Assembly: GCF_001887355.1 (NCBI RefSeq) | Contig: NZ_MPIN01000011.1 | Location: 187,170 to 251,169 of the forward strand | Reading direction: 5' to 3' | DNA length: 64,000 nt | From: Cystobacter ferrugineus | GTDB lineage: Bacteria; Myxococcota; Myxococcia; Myxococcales; Myxococcaceae | Shown: positions 1-12,248 of the stretch, in pieces | How positions within the stretch are numbered: the first letter of the stretch is position 1 | Layout of the letters: each line of letters starts with the position of its first letter | Translations under genes and position numbers: made by a program | Notes under the pieces: model-generated | Databases searched by the model: none | What the model saw: only the letters and a program-made list of their open reading frames with translations | Told to the model about the DNA's origin: nothing

Positions 1-709
1 CGTCCAACGACTCCTCCTCCAGCCGCGTGTCGTGCCGCAGCTCGCGGTGCGAGTCGCCCGGCATGAAGGCCGACAGCCGGCGTCCGATCCGCTCACGCGA
101 CTCCTCGCGCGCCTGGCGCAGGGACTCCTCGCGTGACAGGGAGGGCTCCTCGGCGATCCAGCCCGCCACGAGCGCCGGCTCGTAGCGCGCCAGGGCCCGC
201 AGATCGAAGGGTTCCAGCGCCTCCAGCTCCGCGTTGGGCAGCCCCCGGGAGGCCGTCACCAGGACGTCCAGCACGTACTCGGAGTGCTCGCCCTGGAGCG
301 AGCGCCACTCGGTCTTCGTCACCGTGCGTGTCTTCGTCACGGTCTTGCCGTTCTCCGTGGTCGTGTACGTCTCGGTCTCCTGGTAGTTCTCGCCGATGGA
401 GGCGCTGTAGCGCGACTCGGCGCGGGCGCTGTAGAGCCACGCGGGCGCGTACACCCCCCGGACGTCCTGGAGCGAGGCGCGCTTGAGCCCGCCATGCGTC
501 CAGGGGTGGCGCGTGCGCAGCCAGTGCTTCACCCGCTCGGTGGCCACCTCCCGGGTCAACGCGAAGCCCAGCGCGAAGGAGGGCACGGGCCGCTCCTCGC
601 TCGCCGGACGCTCCACCACGGAAGGGGCCGCGCAATACGGACACACCGTGCTGAACGACTCGGCGGCCACCACCAGCTCCGCTCCGCATGACTGACAGCG
701 CAGGTTCAT
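1..709 (-). CDS. Zinc-ribbon protein, truncated by window edge
   Basis: The reading frame opens at an ATG on the minus strand (707-709) and runs off the left edge after 236 codons with no stop. The N-terminus carries a zinc ribbon: C5-x2-C8 and C23-x2-C26 (CQSC and CPYC). The following region is soluble and rich in charged and aromatic residues (VKHWLRTRHPW, then VYAPAWLYSARAE); I see no membrane segment or catalytic motif in the visible part. Zinc-ribbon proteins of this general layout are common in myxobacteria and are often loosely annotated as TFIIB-type zinc ribbon or primosomal-protein-like; the role is unknown. It is divergent from the MFS exporter, with about 90 bp between the two starts. 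Confident that it is coding (continuous frame, strong codon bias), not confident about function. Confidence 0.8.
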   Translation of the reverse strand, partial: MNLRCQSCGAELVVAAESFSTVCPYCAAPSVVERPASEERPVPSFALGFALTREVATERVKHWLRTRHPWTHGGLKRASLQDVRGVYAPAWLYSARAESRYSASIGENYQETETYTTTENGKTVTKTRTVTKTEWRSLQGEHSEYVLDVLVTASRGLPNAELEALEPFDLRALARYEPALVAGWIAEEPSLSREESLRQAREESRERIGRRLSAFMPGDSHRELRHDTRLEEESLD

Positions 710-799
710 TCCAGAGGTCCTCTCCGGAGCGAGGATAGCGAAGTCATGGACGTGCCAGCGGGAACATGGGATGGAAGCGCGCCGAAAGGAGGGCCCACC

Positions 800-2230
800 A
801 TGGACGCGGAAGCACCTCGCGAGGTGAGGTTCTGGCCGTTCATGTTCGCGCTCTTCCTCGGCTCGTTCATCACGGTGCTGAGTTCCAGTTCGATCACGAT
901 CGCCATTCCCGAGATGCAGCGGCACTTCGGTGCCGAGCTCTCCCTGATGCAGTGGACGCTGACGGGATTCATGCTGGCCATGGGCACGGTCGCGCCGCTC
1001 ACCGGCTATCTGGGGGAGCGGTTCAGCTTCAAGAGGCTGTACCTGGCCGCGCTGTGGGGCTTCCTGGCGGCGTCGCTCCTGTGCGGGTGGGCGTGGGACG
1101 CGGTGTCGCTCGTGGCGTTCCGGTGTCTGCAGGGGGTGTTCAGCGGGCTCGTCATGCCCGTGACGATGACGCTCATCTATCAGGTGCTCCCTCGGGAGAA
1201 GCAGGCGCTGGCGATCAGCCTCTGGAGCCTGTCGGCCATGCTCGCGCCCGCCTTCGGCCCGACACTGGCCGGCGCGTTGATCACCCTGAGTAGCTGGCGA
1301 TGGTTGTTCTTCTTCAATGTGCCGTTGTGCCTGCTGGCGATCGTGTTGACCTGGCGGGAGGTGGCCTACTACCGGCTGCGCGCTCCTGGCCCCTTCGATC
1401 TGCCCGGGTTGCTCACCGTCGTCACCAGCAGCCTGGCGCTGCTGATGGCCTTCAGCCAGAGCGGGGCATGGGGCTGGGGCAACCCGAAGACCCTGGCCCT
1501 GTTCGTGCTGGGGGGCGTGTCGCTGCTCGTCTTCATCCTCCGGGAGCTGAAGGAGAGCGCGCCCCTGCTCAACCTCCGGGTGCTCACCAATCGGCGCTAC
1601 CTGCTGACGCTGATCGTCTCCAGCATCATCACGATCAGCCTGTACGCGGGCGTGTTCCTCCTGCCGGTGTTCCTGCAGCGGATCCAAGGGCGGACGCCGC
1701 TCGACACGGGGTTGATCCTCCTGCCCGCGTCCCTGGCCATGGCGCTGGTGATGCCGCTCGTCGGACGCCTGTACGGCGTGCTCGGGCCGCGCGTGCTCAT
1801 GGTGACGGGCATCTCGATGATCGGCGTGGGCACCTATGCCTTGAGCCACCTGGAGCCGGAGACCTCGCGCACCTACGTGTTGCTGTGGATGCTGGTGCGC
1901 AACGTGGGCATCTCGCTGTCCACCATGCCGGCGAGCAATGCGGGAATGGAGCAGATTTCCCCGGTGCTCAGTGGCCATGCGTCCTCCCTGAGCAACTGGC
2001 TGCGCAACGTGTTCGGCTCGTTCTCGATCGCCATCTTCACCTCGCTGCTGTCCACGTTCGGCAGGCTCGAAGGGGCGCGGCTGGTGGAGCGGGGAGTCAT
2101 GGAGCAACCCCAGCGCATGGAAGCGCTCGCGTTCGTGGCGAGCGTCAATGACGTGCACCTGGTGGCCACGATCGTGGTCCTGGCCGCGCTGCCGCTCAGC
2201 CTGATGGTGCCTAGACTCTCCCGTACATGA
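800..2230 (+). CDS. MFS multidrug exporter, DHA2 (EmrB/QacA) type
   Basis: An integral inner-membrane drug:proton antiporter of 476 residues. Repeated 18-22 residue hydrophobic segments agree with the 14 membrane helices of the DHA2 subfamily. MFS motif A is visible after the second helix (GYLGERFSFKRLY, residues ~69-81) and a motif C-like PAFGPTLAGALI (~150-165) marks it as an antiporter rather than an uptake system. I chose the ATG at 800 because AGGAGGG lies about 7 bases upstream; an in-frame ATG at 746 would add 18 residues but has no comparable ribosome site. The 3' end overlaps the next gene by ATGA, so the two are translationally coupled. The substrate cannot be read from the sequence. 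No adaptor (EmrA) or outer-membrane partner is adjacent. Confidence 0.9.
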   Translation: MDAEAPREVRFWPFMFALFLGSFITVLSSSSITIAIPEMQRHFGAELSLMQWTLTGFMLAMGTVAPLTGYLGERFSFKRLYLAALWGFLAASLLCGWAWDAVSLVAFRCLQGVFSGLVMPVTMTLIYQVLPREKQALAISLWSLSAMLAPAFGPTLAGALITLSSWRWLFFFNVPLCLLAIVLTWREVAYYRLRAPGPFDLPGLLTVVTSSLALLMAFSQSGAWGWGNPKTLALFVLGGVSLLVFILRELKESAPLLNLRVLTNRRYLLTLIVSSIITISLYAGVFLLPVFLQRIQGRTPLDTGLILLPASLAMALVMPLVGRLYGVLGPRVLMVTGISMIGVGTYALSHLEPETSRTYVLLWMLVRNVGISLSTMPASNAGMEQISPVLSGHASSLSNWLRNVFGSFSIAIFTSLLSTFGRLEGARLVERGVMEQPQRMEALAFVASVNDVHLVATIVVLAALPLSLMVPRLSRT

Positions 2231-3537
2231 CGGCCTCCAACGCCTCGAGTTCCGACACCCGGCTGAAGCGCGGCATCACGGGCGCGCTGCTGTACCTGTT
2301 CATCCTCGGGGACGTGCTGGGCGCGGGCGTCTACGCGCTCATCGGCAAGCTGGCGCAGGGGGTGGGCGGCATGGTGTGGCTGCCGCTGCTGGTGGCGCTG
2401 GGGATGGCGATGCTCACCGCGGCCTCGTACGCGGAGCTCGTCACCCGCTACCCGAAGGCCGGGGGCTCGGCGGTCTTCGCGGAGCGGGCCTTTGGCCACC
2501 CCGTGATCTCCTTCCTGGTCGGGTTCTGCATGTTGGCGGCCGGGGTGACGAGCGCCGCGGGCCTGTCGCTGGCGTTCGCCGGGGACTACCTGGGGGCGTT
2601 CATCGACGTGCCGCGCCTGCCCATGGCGCTCGTCTTCCTCACGCTGGTGGCGGCCCTGAACGCGCGCGGCATCAAGGAGTCCCTGGGCGCCAACGTCGTC
2701 ATGACGGTGACGGAGATTTCGGGCCTGCTGCTCGTCGTCCTGCTCGGGGCGTGGGTGCTCGGACGCGGGGAAGGAGACCCGGGGCGGGTGTGGGCGCTGC
2801 CGGAGGGAGCCTCGGCGGGCGGCGCGGTGCTGGGAGCGGCGCTGATCGCGTTCTATTCCTTCGTGGGCTTCGAGACCTCGGCGAACCTGGCCGAGGAGGT
2901 GCGCGAGGTGCGGCGCGTCTATCCCCGGGCCCTGTTCGGCGCGCTGCTCACGGCGGGGGCGGTCTACGTGCTCGTCGCGCTGGCGGCGGTGGTGGCGGTG
3001 GAGCCGGAGCGGTTGGCGGCGTCCAGTGGGCCACTGCTGGAGGTCGTCGAGGTGGCGGGCGGAGTGCCGCCGCGGCTGTTCGCGGGGGTGGCGCTCATCG
3101 CGGTGGCGAACGGTGGGCTGCTGACGATGATCATGGCGAGCCGGCTGACGTATGGGATGGCGGAGCAGGGGCTGTTGCCCGCGGTGCTCGGCCGGGTGCT
3201 GCCGGGCCGGCGCACCCCCTGGGTGGCGATCCTCGCCACCACGCTGATGGCGATGGCGTTGACGGCGACGGGGGAACTGGCGGACCTGGCGGAGACGGTG
3301 GTGCTGCTGTTGCTGTTCGTCTTCATCAGCACGAACGTGGCGGTGCTCGTGCTGCGCCGGAAGGAGCCGGCCGGAAGCGGGCACTTCCGCGCCTGGACGG
3401 TGGTGCCGGTGCTCGCCATCGTCTGCTGTGGGGTACTGCTGACGCGGCAGGCAGCGGCCACGTGGCTCCGAGCGGGGGGACTGCTGCTGCTCGGAGGGGT
3501 GCTGTACCTGCTCACCCGCGGGCGTCGCGCGAGGTGA
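2227..3537 (+). CDS. APC-superfamily amino acid permease
   Basis: A 436-residue inner-membrane transporter with about 12 hydrophobic segments. The first helix carries the APC-type glycine-rich unwound motif (GDVLGAGVYALIG, residues 28-40), where substrate amine and carboxyl groups bind in this fold. A second hallmark is the FYSFVGFETSANLAEEV segment (~205-225), which matches the conserved FxxF.GFE..A..AEE region of amino acid permeases. The start ATG overlaps the stop of the MFS gene (ATGA at 2227-2230), so expression is coupled to it. It is shorter than YhdG/CAT-type permeases of 460-500 residues mainly because the C-terminal tail is short. Substrate is unknown; a cationic or small neutral amino acid would be usual for the family. 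Confidence 0.88.
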   Translation: MTASNASSSDTRLKRGITGALLYLFILGDVLGAGVYALIGKLAQGVGGMVWLPLLVALGMAMLTAASYAELVTRYPKAGGSAVFAERAFGHPVISFLVGFCMLAAGVTSAAGLSLAFAGDYLGAFIDVPRLPMALVFLTLVAALNARGIKESLGANVVMTVTEISGLLLVVLLGAWVLGRGEGDPGRVWALPEGASAGGAVLGAALIAFYSFVGFETSANLAEEVREVRRVYPRALFGALLTAGAVYVLVALAAVVAVEPERLAASSGPLLEVVEVAGGVPPRLFAGVALIAVANGGLLTMIMASRLTYGMAEQGLLPAVLGRVLPGRRTPWVAILATTLMAMALTATGELADLAETVVLLLLFVFISTNVAVLVLRRKEPAGSGHFRAWTVVPVLAIVCCGVLLTRQAAATWLRAGGLLLLGGVLYLLTRGRRAR

Positions 3538-3545
3538 CGGAGGCG

Positions 3546-3571
3546 GCCCGTGGGCACGGCGGCCCACGGGC
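3546..3571. terminator. Hairpin between convergent genes
   Basis: Perfect 10-bp inverted repeat GCCCGTGGGC / GCCCACGGGC with a 6-base loop, lying between the stop of the permease (3537) and the stop of the convergent lipoprotein gene (3592). No long U-run follows on either strand, so this is probably a bidirectional, factor-assisted terminator. Inference from position and symmetry. Confidence 0.6.
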
Positions 3572-3591
3572 GACGCTCCGCGAGGGAGTGG

Positions 3592-6694
<3,103 letters not shown>

Positions 6695-6802
6695 CGCGCC
6701 ACCCACCGCGAAAAACCACCCACCAACGCGGCCGAAATGAAACCGAAACATTCGGCGCGCAAACTGGCGCACGTCGCATCCTCACCCCCCCAGGAGGAGC
6801 CC

Positions 6803-7057
6803 GTGCGCCCATCATCCCGCCTCCAAACAACGCTGACCGTGGTGACGGCCCTGCTCTCCGCTTCGGTTCTCGCGCTGCCCGCGAGCCGGCCCGGTCCGGA
6901 TCTCGAAGCGGTGCAGGCCTGCGCCACCAGGAGCCCCGGAGCAACCTGCGAGCTCAGCCACCATGGCCGCTTGCTCGTGGGGACGTGCGAGGCCCACCAA
7001 GGCGAGGCGCTCGCCTGCCGGCCCACTCCTCCGCCGGCGCCTTTCTCGCGAAAGTAG
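6803..7057 (+). CDS. Small secreted Cys-containing protein
   Basis: A GTG at 6803 with AGGAGG 5-6 bases upstream starts an 84-residue protein: a Sec signal peptide (RLQTTLTVVTALLSASVLALPAS) and a short mature domain with four cysteines (ACATRS, TCELSHHG, GTCEAHQG, ACRP), enough for two disulfides. An ATG at 6737 in the same frame would add 22 residues ahead of the signal but has no ribosome site. This type of small exported protein with C-x8-C-x13-C-x9-C-like spacing is frequent in myxobacterial genomes; function unknown. It follows the Arg/Glu-repeat gene by about 110 bp and may be co-transcribed. From 7058 to 7239 I see no gene. Confidence 0.55.
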   Translation: MRPSSRLQTTLTVVTALLSASVLALPASRPGPDLEAVQACATRSPGATCELSHHGRLLVGTCEAHQGEALACRPTPPPAPFSRK

Positions 7058-7239
7058 ACGCCCGTGGAGTGAACCCAACCCCTACCACGGGCATAGAAGA
7101 ATACAGACTCACCCAACCCTCCCCATGGTTTACTGAGCGTTCCCGCCTGAAGGTGAGCGCTCGGGGACGAAACCCATGACGCCTCGCCCATCACTGGTGG
7201 GATGCTGACTCCTGGCTCGCACCAGGACGCGAGGTCCCC

Positions 7240-7461
7240 ATGGCCAATCGGATCAGCCGCATCACCGCCTACGTCGAGAAGCGCAAGCTCGGCTTCGGCG
7301 TCGCGCGCCTCATCATGATGAGCGGGGTGAACGTGCGCGCGATTCCTCCGGATGAACCGGACCCTCCGGACGCGTTGAGGCGGCTGGAGCAGGCGCTGGT
7401 CCGGGTCCTGTCGCCCGAGGAGTTGCGAGAACTTCAAACCCTGCTGGAGGACGACAGATGA
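7240..7461 (+). CDS. Small conserved-looking protein coupled to FIST gene
   Basis: A 73-residue soluble protein. It has a basic N-terminal helix (MANRISRITAYVEKRKLGFG), then a proline-rich linker and an acidic amphipathic C-terminal helix (ALRRLEQALVRVLSPEELRELQTLLEDD). No recognised domain. The stop overlaps the start of the FIST-domain gene as ATGA, so both are made together, and the small protein may be a partner or adaptor of the FIST protein. The ATG at 7240 is preceded by GAGGT. Coding is supported by codon bias and the coupling; the function is unknown. Confidence 0.6.
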   Translation: MANRISRITAYVEKRKLGFGVARLIMMSGVNVRAIPPDEPDPPDALRRLEQALVRVLSPEELRELQTLLEDDR

Positions 7462-8657
7462 CGGTGTCGATTGGAGTGGGAGTGGGTCATGCCCAGGACG
7501 CGAAGCAGGCGGTGCGCGACGCGGTGGAGCGAGCACGGGCGGGACTGAGCGGCGCGCCCATCCAGGCGGCCTACCTCACCGCGACGGTGGACTACGAGGC
7601 CGCGGACGTCCATGCCACCTTCCGGGAGCTTCTGCCCGAAGTCGCGCTGCACGGAGTGACCACGTCGCTCGGGGTGCTCACGCCGGAGGGCGTCCAGAAC
7701 GAGGGCCATGGGGCCCTGGCGGTGATGTTGTTCGGCGGTCCACCGGGAATGGCCTTCGTGGCCTCGTCCCTGGAGGAGGATGGGCGCCGGGCGGGAGAGG
7801 CCGCGGCGCGTGCGCTGGTGCGCCAGGCGGGGGGCCGGCAGCCACGGGTGATTCTCTTCAATGCCTCGCCGGGGCAGGAGGAGGCGATGCTGGCGGGCAT
7901 CGCGAGTGTCTGTCCGGACGCGCCCTGCTCCGGAGGCAGCGCCGCGGATCACGCCATCGCGGGACAGTGGAGTGTCTTCACCCTCGAGGGGCCGGTGCGC
8001 TCGGGCGTGTCCCTGCTGGGGATCTTCGGCGAGGTGCGGTGTGGCACGGCGCTGTCGGTGCCCTACACCCCCACGAGCACGCGGGCGCGGGCCACGAACT
8101 CCGAGGGCCGCACACTGCTGACGCTGGATGAGCAGCCCGCCGCCCAGGTCCTGGGGCGTTGGATGGAGGGGGCCATCGACGAGCAACTGCGCTCGGGCGG
8201 CAACATCCTCGCGCAGACGGCGCTCCGGCCCATCGCCGTGCGCCGGGGACTCGGCCAGCAGGACCACTACATCACGGTGCACCCGGCCCACATCCACGCG
8301 GAGCGGGGCTCGGTGGACATCTTCGCCAACATCGAGCCCCGGGACGAGGTGTGCCTGATGACCGGCACACCCGAGGGGTTGGTGAACGAGGTGGCCCACC
8401 TCATCGACATGACGCTGGCGCGGGGAGGACTGACGGCGCGCGAGGTGAAGGGAGCCGCGCTCATCTTCTGCGCCGGGTGCGCGGGTGCCCTGGGACCCCG
8501 TATCGATGAGGGTCTGCGCACGTTCGCGCGGCTGCTTCCCGGAGTGCCCATGCTCGGCCTGTGCACCTTCGGCGAGCAGGGCCACGTGCCGGGACTCGGC
8601 AACGTGCATCAGGACCTGTCGCTCAGCCTCACGCTCTTCGCCGACGAGCGGCCCTGA
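7458..8657 (+). CDS. FIST-domain sensory protein
   Basis: A 399-residue soluble protein made of an N-terminal FIST domain (residues ~25-215) and a FIST_C domain (~230-390). Indicators are the opening SIGVGVGHAQDAKQAVRDAV, the small-residue motif SPGQEEAMLAGI, CSGGSAADHA (~150-160), and the C-terminal block CAGCAGALGPRIDEGLRTF followed by PMLGLCTFGEQG. FIST proteins are predicted ligand-binding sensors, probably for amino acids or similar small molecules, often fused to or encoded next to kinases and cyclases; here it stands alone with a coupled 73-residue gene in front. No membrane segment. The start at 7458 is fixed by the ATGA overlap. Confidence 0.85.
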   Translation: MTVSIGVGVGHAQDAKQAVRDAVERARAGLSGAPIQAAYLTATVDYEAADVHATFRELLPEVALHGVTTSLGVLTPEGVQNEGHGALAVMLFGGPPGMAFVASSLEEDGRRAGEAAARALVRQAGGRQPRVILFNASPGQEEAMLAGIASVCPDAPCSGGSAADHAIAGQWSVFTLEGPVRSGVSLLGIFGEVRCGTALSVPYTPTSTRARATNSEGRTLLTLDEQPAAQVLGRWMEGAIDEQLRSGGNILAQTALRPIAVRRGLGQQDHYITVHPAHIHAERGSVDIFANIEPRDEVCLMTGTPEGLVNEVAHLIDMTLARGGLTAREVKGAALIFCAGCAGALGPRIDEGLRTFARLLPGVPMLGLCTFGEQGHVPGLGNVHQDLSLSLTLFADERP

Positions 8658-8728
8658 AGGGGTGGCGTGCAATCCCTTCCGGGCTGGTGCGTAGAGGGGT
8701 CGTCACCTCCTTTTCTGGAACCGCCCCT

Positions 8729-9256
8729 ATGCGCCCGCATCCCTTCGCCGCCCTGGCTGTCTGCCTGACCCTCGCCGTTCCGGCCTTCGCGGAAGACAAG
8801 CCCACGAAGAAGCCCGACAACGTGCGGGTGGTGTGCGCCGCCAACTCCAAGGATGGCAGCCGGGTCGTCCAGGGCACCGATCTCATCATCGAGCCCGGAG
8901 AGAAGGTGAAGGACGCCGTCGCCGTGGAGGGCAACATCATCCTCCGCAAGGGCGCGGAGGTGGAGGATGCCGTCGCCATCCGGGGCCGCGTCATCCTCGA
9001 GCCGGGGGCCCGGGTGAAGGGAGATGCGGTGTCCATCGGTGGGGAGGTCCGCGTCCACAAGGGCGCGCACGTGGATGGGGACGCGGTGGCGCTCGGGGGC
9101 CGGCTCCAAGCGGACGCGGCGGACGGTGTGAAGGGTGACAAGCTCAGCCTGTCCTTCGAGATTGGTGGCAAGGACGTGGTCCGCGGCTTCATCGAGGACG
9201 CCCTCGACGAGGACATGCGCTGCCACATCATCGACGAGGACGAGAAGGAGAGCTGA
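8729..9256 (+). CDS. Secreted bactofilin-like beta-helical protein
   Basis: A 175-residue exported protein. The signal peptide is MRPHPFAALAVCLTLAVPAFA. The mature part is a short right-handed beta-helix type repeat, with recurring V-x-G-D/A-V and GAxVxGDAV units (KVKDAVAVEGNI, EVEDAVAIRGRV, RVKGDAVSIGGEV, HVDGDAVALGG), the pattern of polymer-forming (bactofilin-like) proteins. It ends in an acidic tail (EDMRCHIIDEDEKES). Cytoskeletal bactofilins are cytosolic; the signal peptide says this copy is periplasmic or surface located, so envelope structure is a better guess. The ATG at 8729 is chosen because it starts the signal peptide; the ribosome site is weak. Confidence 0.75.
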   Translation: MRPHPFAALAVCLTLAVPAFAEDKPTKKPDNVRVVCAANSKDGSRVVQGTDLIIEPGEKVKDAVAVEGNIILRKGAEVEDAVAIRGRVILEPGARVKGDAVSIGGEVRVHKGAHVDGDAVALGGRLQADAADGVKGDKLSLSFEIGGKDVVRGFIEDALDEDMRCHIIDEDEKES

Positions 9257-9343
9257 GCCCCAGGCGGTTCGCCGCCCTCTCCGGCCTGGTGGAAGACGAA
9301 CACTTCCAATAACCCCGGCTCGGGTCGAGCACGCGGAGCCGGG

Positions 9344-9377
9344 CGCGGCGGTGCTGTTCGACAACCCCACCGCCGCG
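9344..9377. terminator. Possible hairpin between convergent genes
   Basis: Inverted repeat CGCGGCGGTG / CACCGCCGCG (10 bp, 14-base loop) in the 160 bp between the beta-helical protein gene and the convergent HAD gene. No U-run. The same stretch is also open in a frame ending at 9410 (VLFDNPTAATAWLRRREPR), which could be a gene remnant, so the hairpin may be incidental. Confidence 0.35.
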
Positions 9378-9418
9378 ACCGCGTGGCTCCGCCGGCGGGA
9401 GCCCCGCTGACGGGCCGC

Positions 9419-10072
9419 TCAGGCCGCGAGCGCCTCGATGGCCACGCCCACCTCCTCGAGGCGGGACACCACCTTCACGGCCCCCGCCTCCAGCAGGGCC
9501 TGGGCATGACCGGGCCAGGTATGGCCACCGCCCGTGAAGCCGATCACCCGCATGCCCGCCGCGACAGCTCCCTCGATGCCATGCGAGGAGTCCTCGATGA
9601 CGAGCGCGTCGCGCGGATCGACCCCGAACACCCGGGCCGCGTGCAGGAAGACATCGGGGGCGGGCTTCGAGCGGCCCAGCTCGGGGGCCGAGAAGATGTG
9701 AGGCTGGAAGCGCTCCCAGAGGCCCGTCGCGCTCATGCTGATCTTCAGCCGCGCGATGCTCGAGTTCGAGCAGACGCAGCGCGGACCCTGGAGCCGGTCG
9801 AGCATCGCGTGCACACCCGCGATGGGCTTCACGCTCTCCAGCCTGCGATCGATCTCGAGCGTCGCGCGCTCACGGAAGTCCGCGGGCAGGGGCCGCCCGA
9901 GCTCCCGGTGGATCAGGACCTCGAGCTGCGCGTGGGTCAGCCCGGTGAAGCGGTTGATGGCCTCCTCGTGGGAGATGACGAGGCCCAGCTCGCGCAGCAT
10001 CTCGGCGTAGACGCCCGAGGCCAGGATCTCCGAGTCGATCAACACGCCGTCACAGTCGAAAATGGTGAGCAT
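9419..10072 (-). CDS. HAD-superfamily phosphatase (beta-phosphoglucomutase-like)
   Basis: A 217-residue cytosolic hydrolase. Motif I is FDCDGVLIDSE at the N-terminus, with nucleophile Asp6 and acid/base Asp8; motif II is CSNSS (~107-111); the motif III lysine is in LGRSKPAPDVF (~140); motif IV is VIEDSSHG (~165-172). The helical cap between motifs I and II (residues ~15-80) puts it in subclass I, with the phosphoglycolate-phosphatase and beta-phosphoglucomutase relatives. The start is set by AAAGGAGG seven bases before the ATG at 10072; an upstream in-frame ATG (10162) has no ribosome site and would add a basic, non-conserved tail. Substrate cannot be deduced; a sugar phosphate is usual. Confidence 0.88.
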   Translation of the reverse strand: MLTIFDCDGVLIDSEILASGVYAEMLRELGLVISHEEAINRFTGLTHAQLEVLIHRELGRPLPADFRERATLEIDRRLESVKPIAGVHAMLDRLQGPRCVCSNSSIARLKISMSATGLWERFQPHIFSAPELGRSKPAPDVFLHAARVFGVDPRDALVIEDSSHGIEGAVAAGMRVIGFTGGGHTWPGHAQALLEAGAVKVVSRLEEVGVAIEALAA

Positions 10073-10103
10073 GGCCCTCCTTTTACTGGAGGGGGAACCC
10101 GGT

Positions 10104-10227
10104 CTGAAGCTTCGCGAGGTGAACCTCGCCATCGAGAAGGGCGCCTGGGGCGGCTTCCGCACCGAGTTCTACCCCACCATATGACTATCGGCCCATCTGG
10201 GAGGAGCTGCGCGCCAAGGACCGTTGA
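10104..10227 (+). pseudogene. C-terminal gene remnant, family unknown
   Basis: Two adjoining frames read like one protein tail broken by a one-base shift: KLREVNLAIEKGAWGGFRTE then FYPT, followed in the next frame by YDYRPIWEELRAKDR and a stop at 10225-10227. Protein-like composition and the natural-looking terminus suggest a decayed 3' end. I cannot name the family. The remaining sequence to 10328 holds the infC terminator. Confidence 0.3.
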
Positions 10228-10269
10228 GCCCTGGCCGTCGAGCCCGCACCGCGCCCTCCACGGCGTGAT

Positions 10270-10303
10270 GCCGGAAGCGGCTGAGCGTTCAGCGGCTTCC
10301 GGC
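10270..10303 (-). terminator. infC terminator hairpin
   Basis: Near-perfect 15-bp stem (GCCGGAAGC...GCTGA pairs with TCAGC...GCTTCCGGC, one G-G mismatch) with a 4-base GCGT loop, 26 bp past the infC stop in the direction of infC transcription. There is no clear U-run, as is common in very GC-rich genomes. Confidence 0.65.
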
Positions 10304-10328
10304 ACACACCCCGGGAGGAAGTCCTCCC

Positions 10329-11015
<687 letters not shown>

Positions 11016-11353
11016 GTGACTTACCTCCGCAAAGGGTTTCAGGCCGGTCCCCACGAAGATGGGACAGGCCCCTACTGAACGACAGGGTCCGGGGAACGAT
11101 GTGAGGCCCCCCACGAGCGGAATGCGTTCGCATGCCCGCTCACCAACCAGGAGGGAGCACCCTTGGAAGCACGCTCCCTACCGGAGGACGGTCATATCAG
11201 GATAACGCCGGGCCGGTGTTCCCGCCGTTCGGAGTTCTTCAAGTTCCTTGAACCCGGCAACACTCGCGGGCTCCACCCCGGAGAGGGGTCGCTCCGGCCC
11301 CTCCCTGGAGTCGTGGGTCCGGAGGCAATCGGGGCGGGCCCCCGACGCGCGGC
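11016..11353 (-). other. infC leader and intergenic region
   Basis: About 340 bp between infC and the preceding minus-strand gene without a supportable gene. The ribosome site for infC (GGAGGT, 11022-11028 region) lies at its left edge. A GC hairpin-like sequence (GAGGGGTC / GGCCCCTC, about 11283-11305) sits downstream of the 11354 stop and may terminate that gene. No tRNA signature was seen. Confidence 0.5.
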
Positions 11354-12100
11354 TCAGGCGCCGGAGGAGCGCAACTGGGCCAGCGCCGACTCGACGTACT
11401 TGACGCCCTTGGGCGTGAGCGCCTTGCCCTTGGGGGTGTCCTGCGTGAAGCCGGTGTTCAGGCGCAGCGCCTTGGCCGCGTTCGGAGCGGCGTACGTCAC
11501 GCCGAACTCCCCCCAGAAGCGCGAGGTGGTCCCCGACGTCACCTCCAGTTCCAGGGCACGGGCGAGGTAGAGCGGAATGAGCGAGCGCAGGAGCTGGTCC
11601 TTCCGCCGTCCGGCGGCCACCAGCTCCTCTTGCCTGGGATGAGCCCGGAGCGCCTCCACCAGCGCGCCCACGATCTCCTCCGGCTCGGCGGCCAATGCGC
11701 GCGCCGCGCCAGCCACCTGCCCGCGCGCGGCCTTCTTGTTGCGCTCGGAAGCCGGTTTGCGCGCGGCGGTGGCTCCGGCCTTCTTCTTCGGCGTGGCGGC
11801 CTTCTTCGCGCGCGAAGCCCTCGGCGCCAAGGCCGGGGATACCTCGCGCCGGCGCTCCTCCTCTGGCCGCGCCGCCAGCGGCTGTGGACGTTGCGTGACC
11901 GGCGGTGGCCCGACCGGCGCCGCGGCCTCGGGCACGTCCTGGCGCGGAGCCCCCCGGGAAACGTCCTCCGGCGCGGGACGGGACGCACCCGCCGGCTTGC
12001 ACGGGGCGCGGCCGCGCAGCGTCTCGTACGCCTCCGCCACCACGCCTCCGAGCCCCACGCGCTCGAGCAACGATTCCAACCACCGAAGACCGTTGAACAC
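11354..12100 (-). CDS. Hypothetical protein with Ala/Lys-rich middle
   Basis: A 248-residue soluble protein. The GTG at 12100 follows AGGAGG by nine bases. The N-terminus (MFNGLRWLESLLERVGLGGVV) is a short amphipathic helix region; the middle (~35-150) is disordered, first Pro-rich and then very basic (KKAATPKKKAGATAARK), and the C-terminal third is a compact domain (IVGALVEALRAHPRQEELV through WGEFGVTYAAPNAAKALRLN). The basic linker resembles histone-H1-like or nucleic-acid-binding tails, so an association with DNA or RNA is possible but unproven. It sits upstream of infC on the same strand, separated by about 340 bp. Confidence 0.65.
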   Translation of the reverse strand: MFNGLRWLESLLERVGLGGVVAEAYETLRGRAPCKPAGASRPAPEDVSRGAPRQDVPEAAAPVGPPPVTQRPQPLAARPEEERRREVSPALAPRASRAKKAATPKKKAGATAARKPASERNKKAARGQVAGAARALAAEPEEIVGALVEALRAHPRQEELVAAGRRKDQLLRSLIPLYLARALELEVTSGTTSRFWGEFGVTYAAPNAAKALRLNTGFTQDTPKGKALTPKGVKYVESALAQLRSSGA

Positions 12101-12248
12101 CTGGTGCGTCCTCCTTGAAGCCCCGGACTCTACTACATACCTGGAAAAGCACCCGGCCAGACAGGCGGGTCCCGGGCGGGTCCCCCCTGGGCAGCCTCCA
12201 TGAGGTCGGGCATCGTTGGAGCGAGTCTCCCCTCCCGGAGAACGACCC

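Noticed and set aside
7081-7120. GAATACAGACT shared with 26179-26190, possible common promoter element
   Set aside because: Eleven shared bases are expected many times by chance in 64 kb, and no gene start fits both sites.
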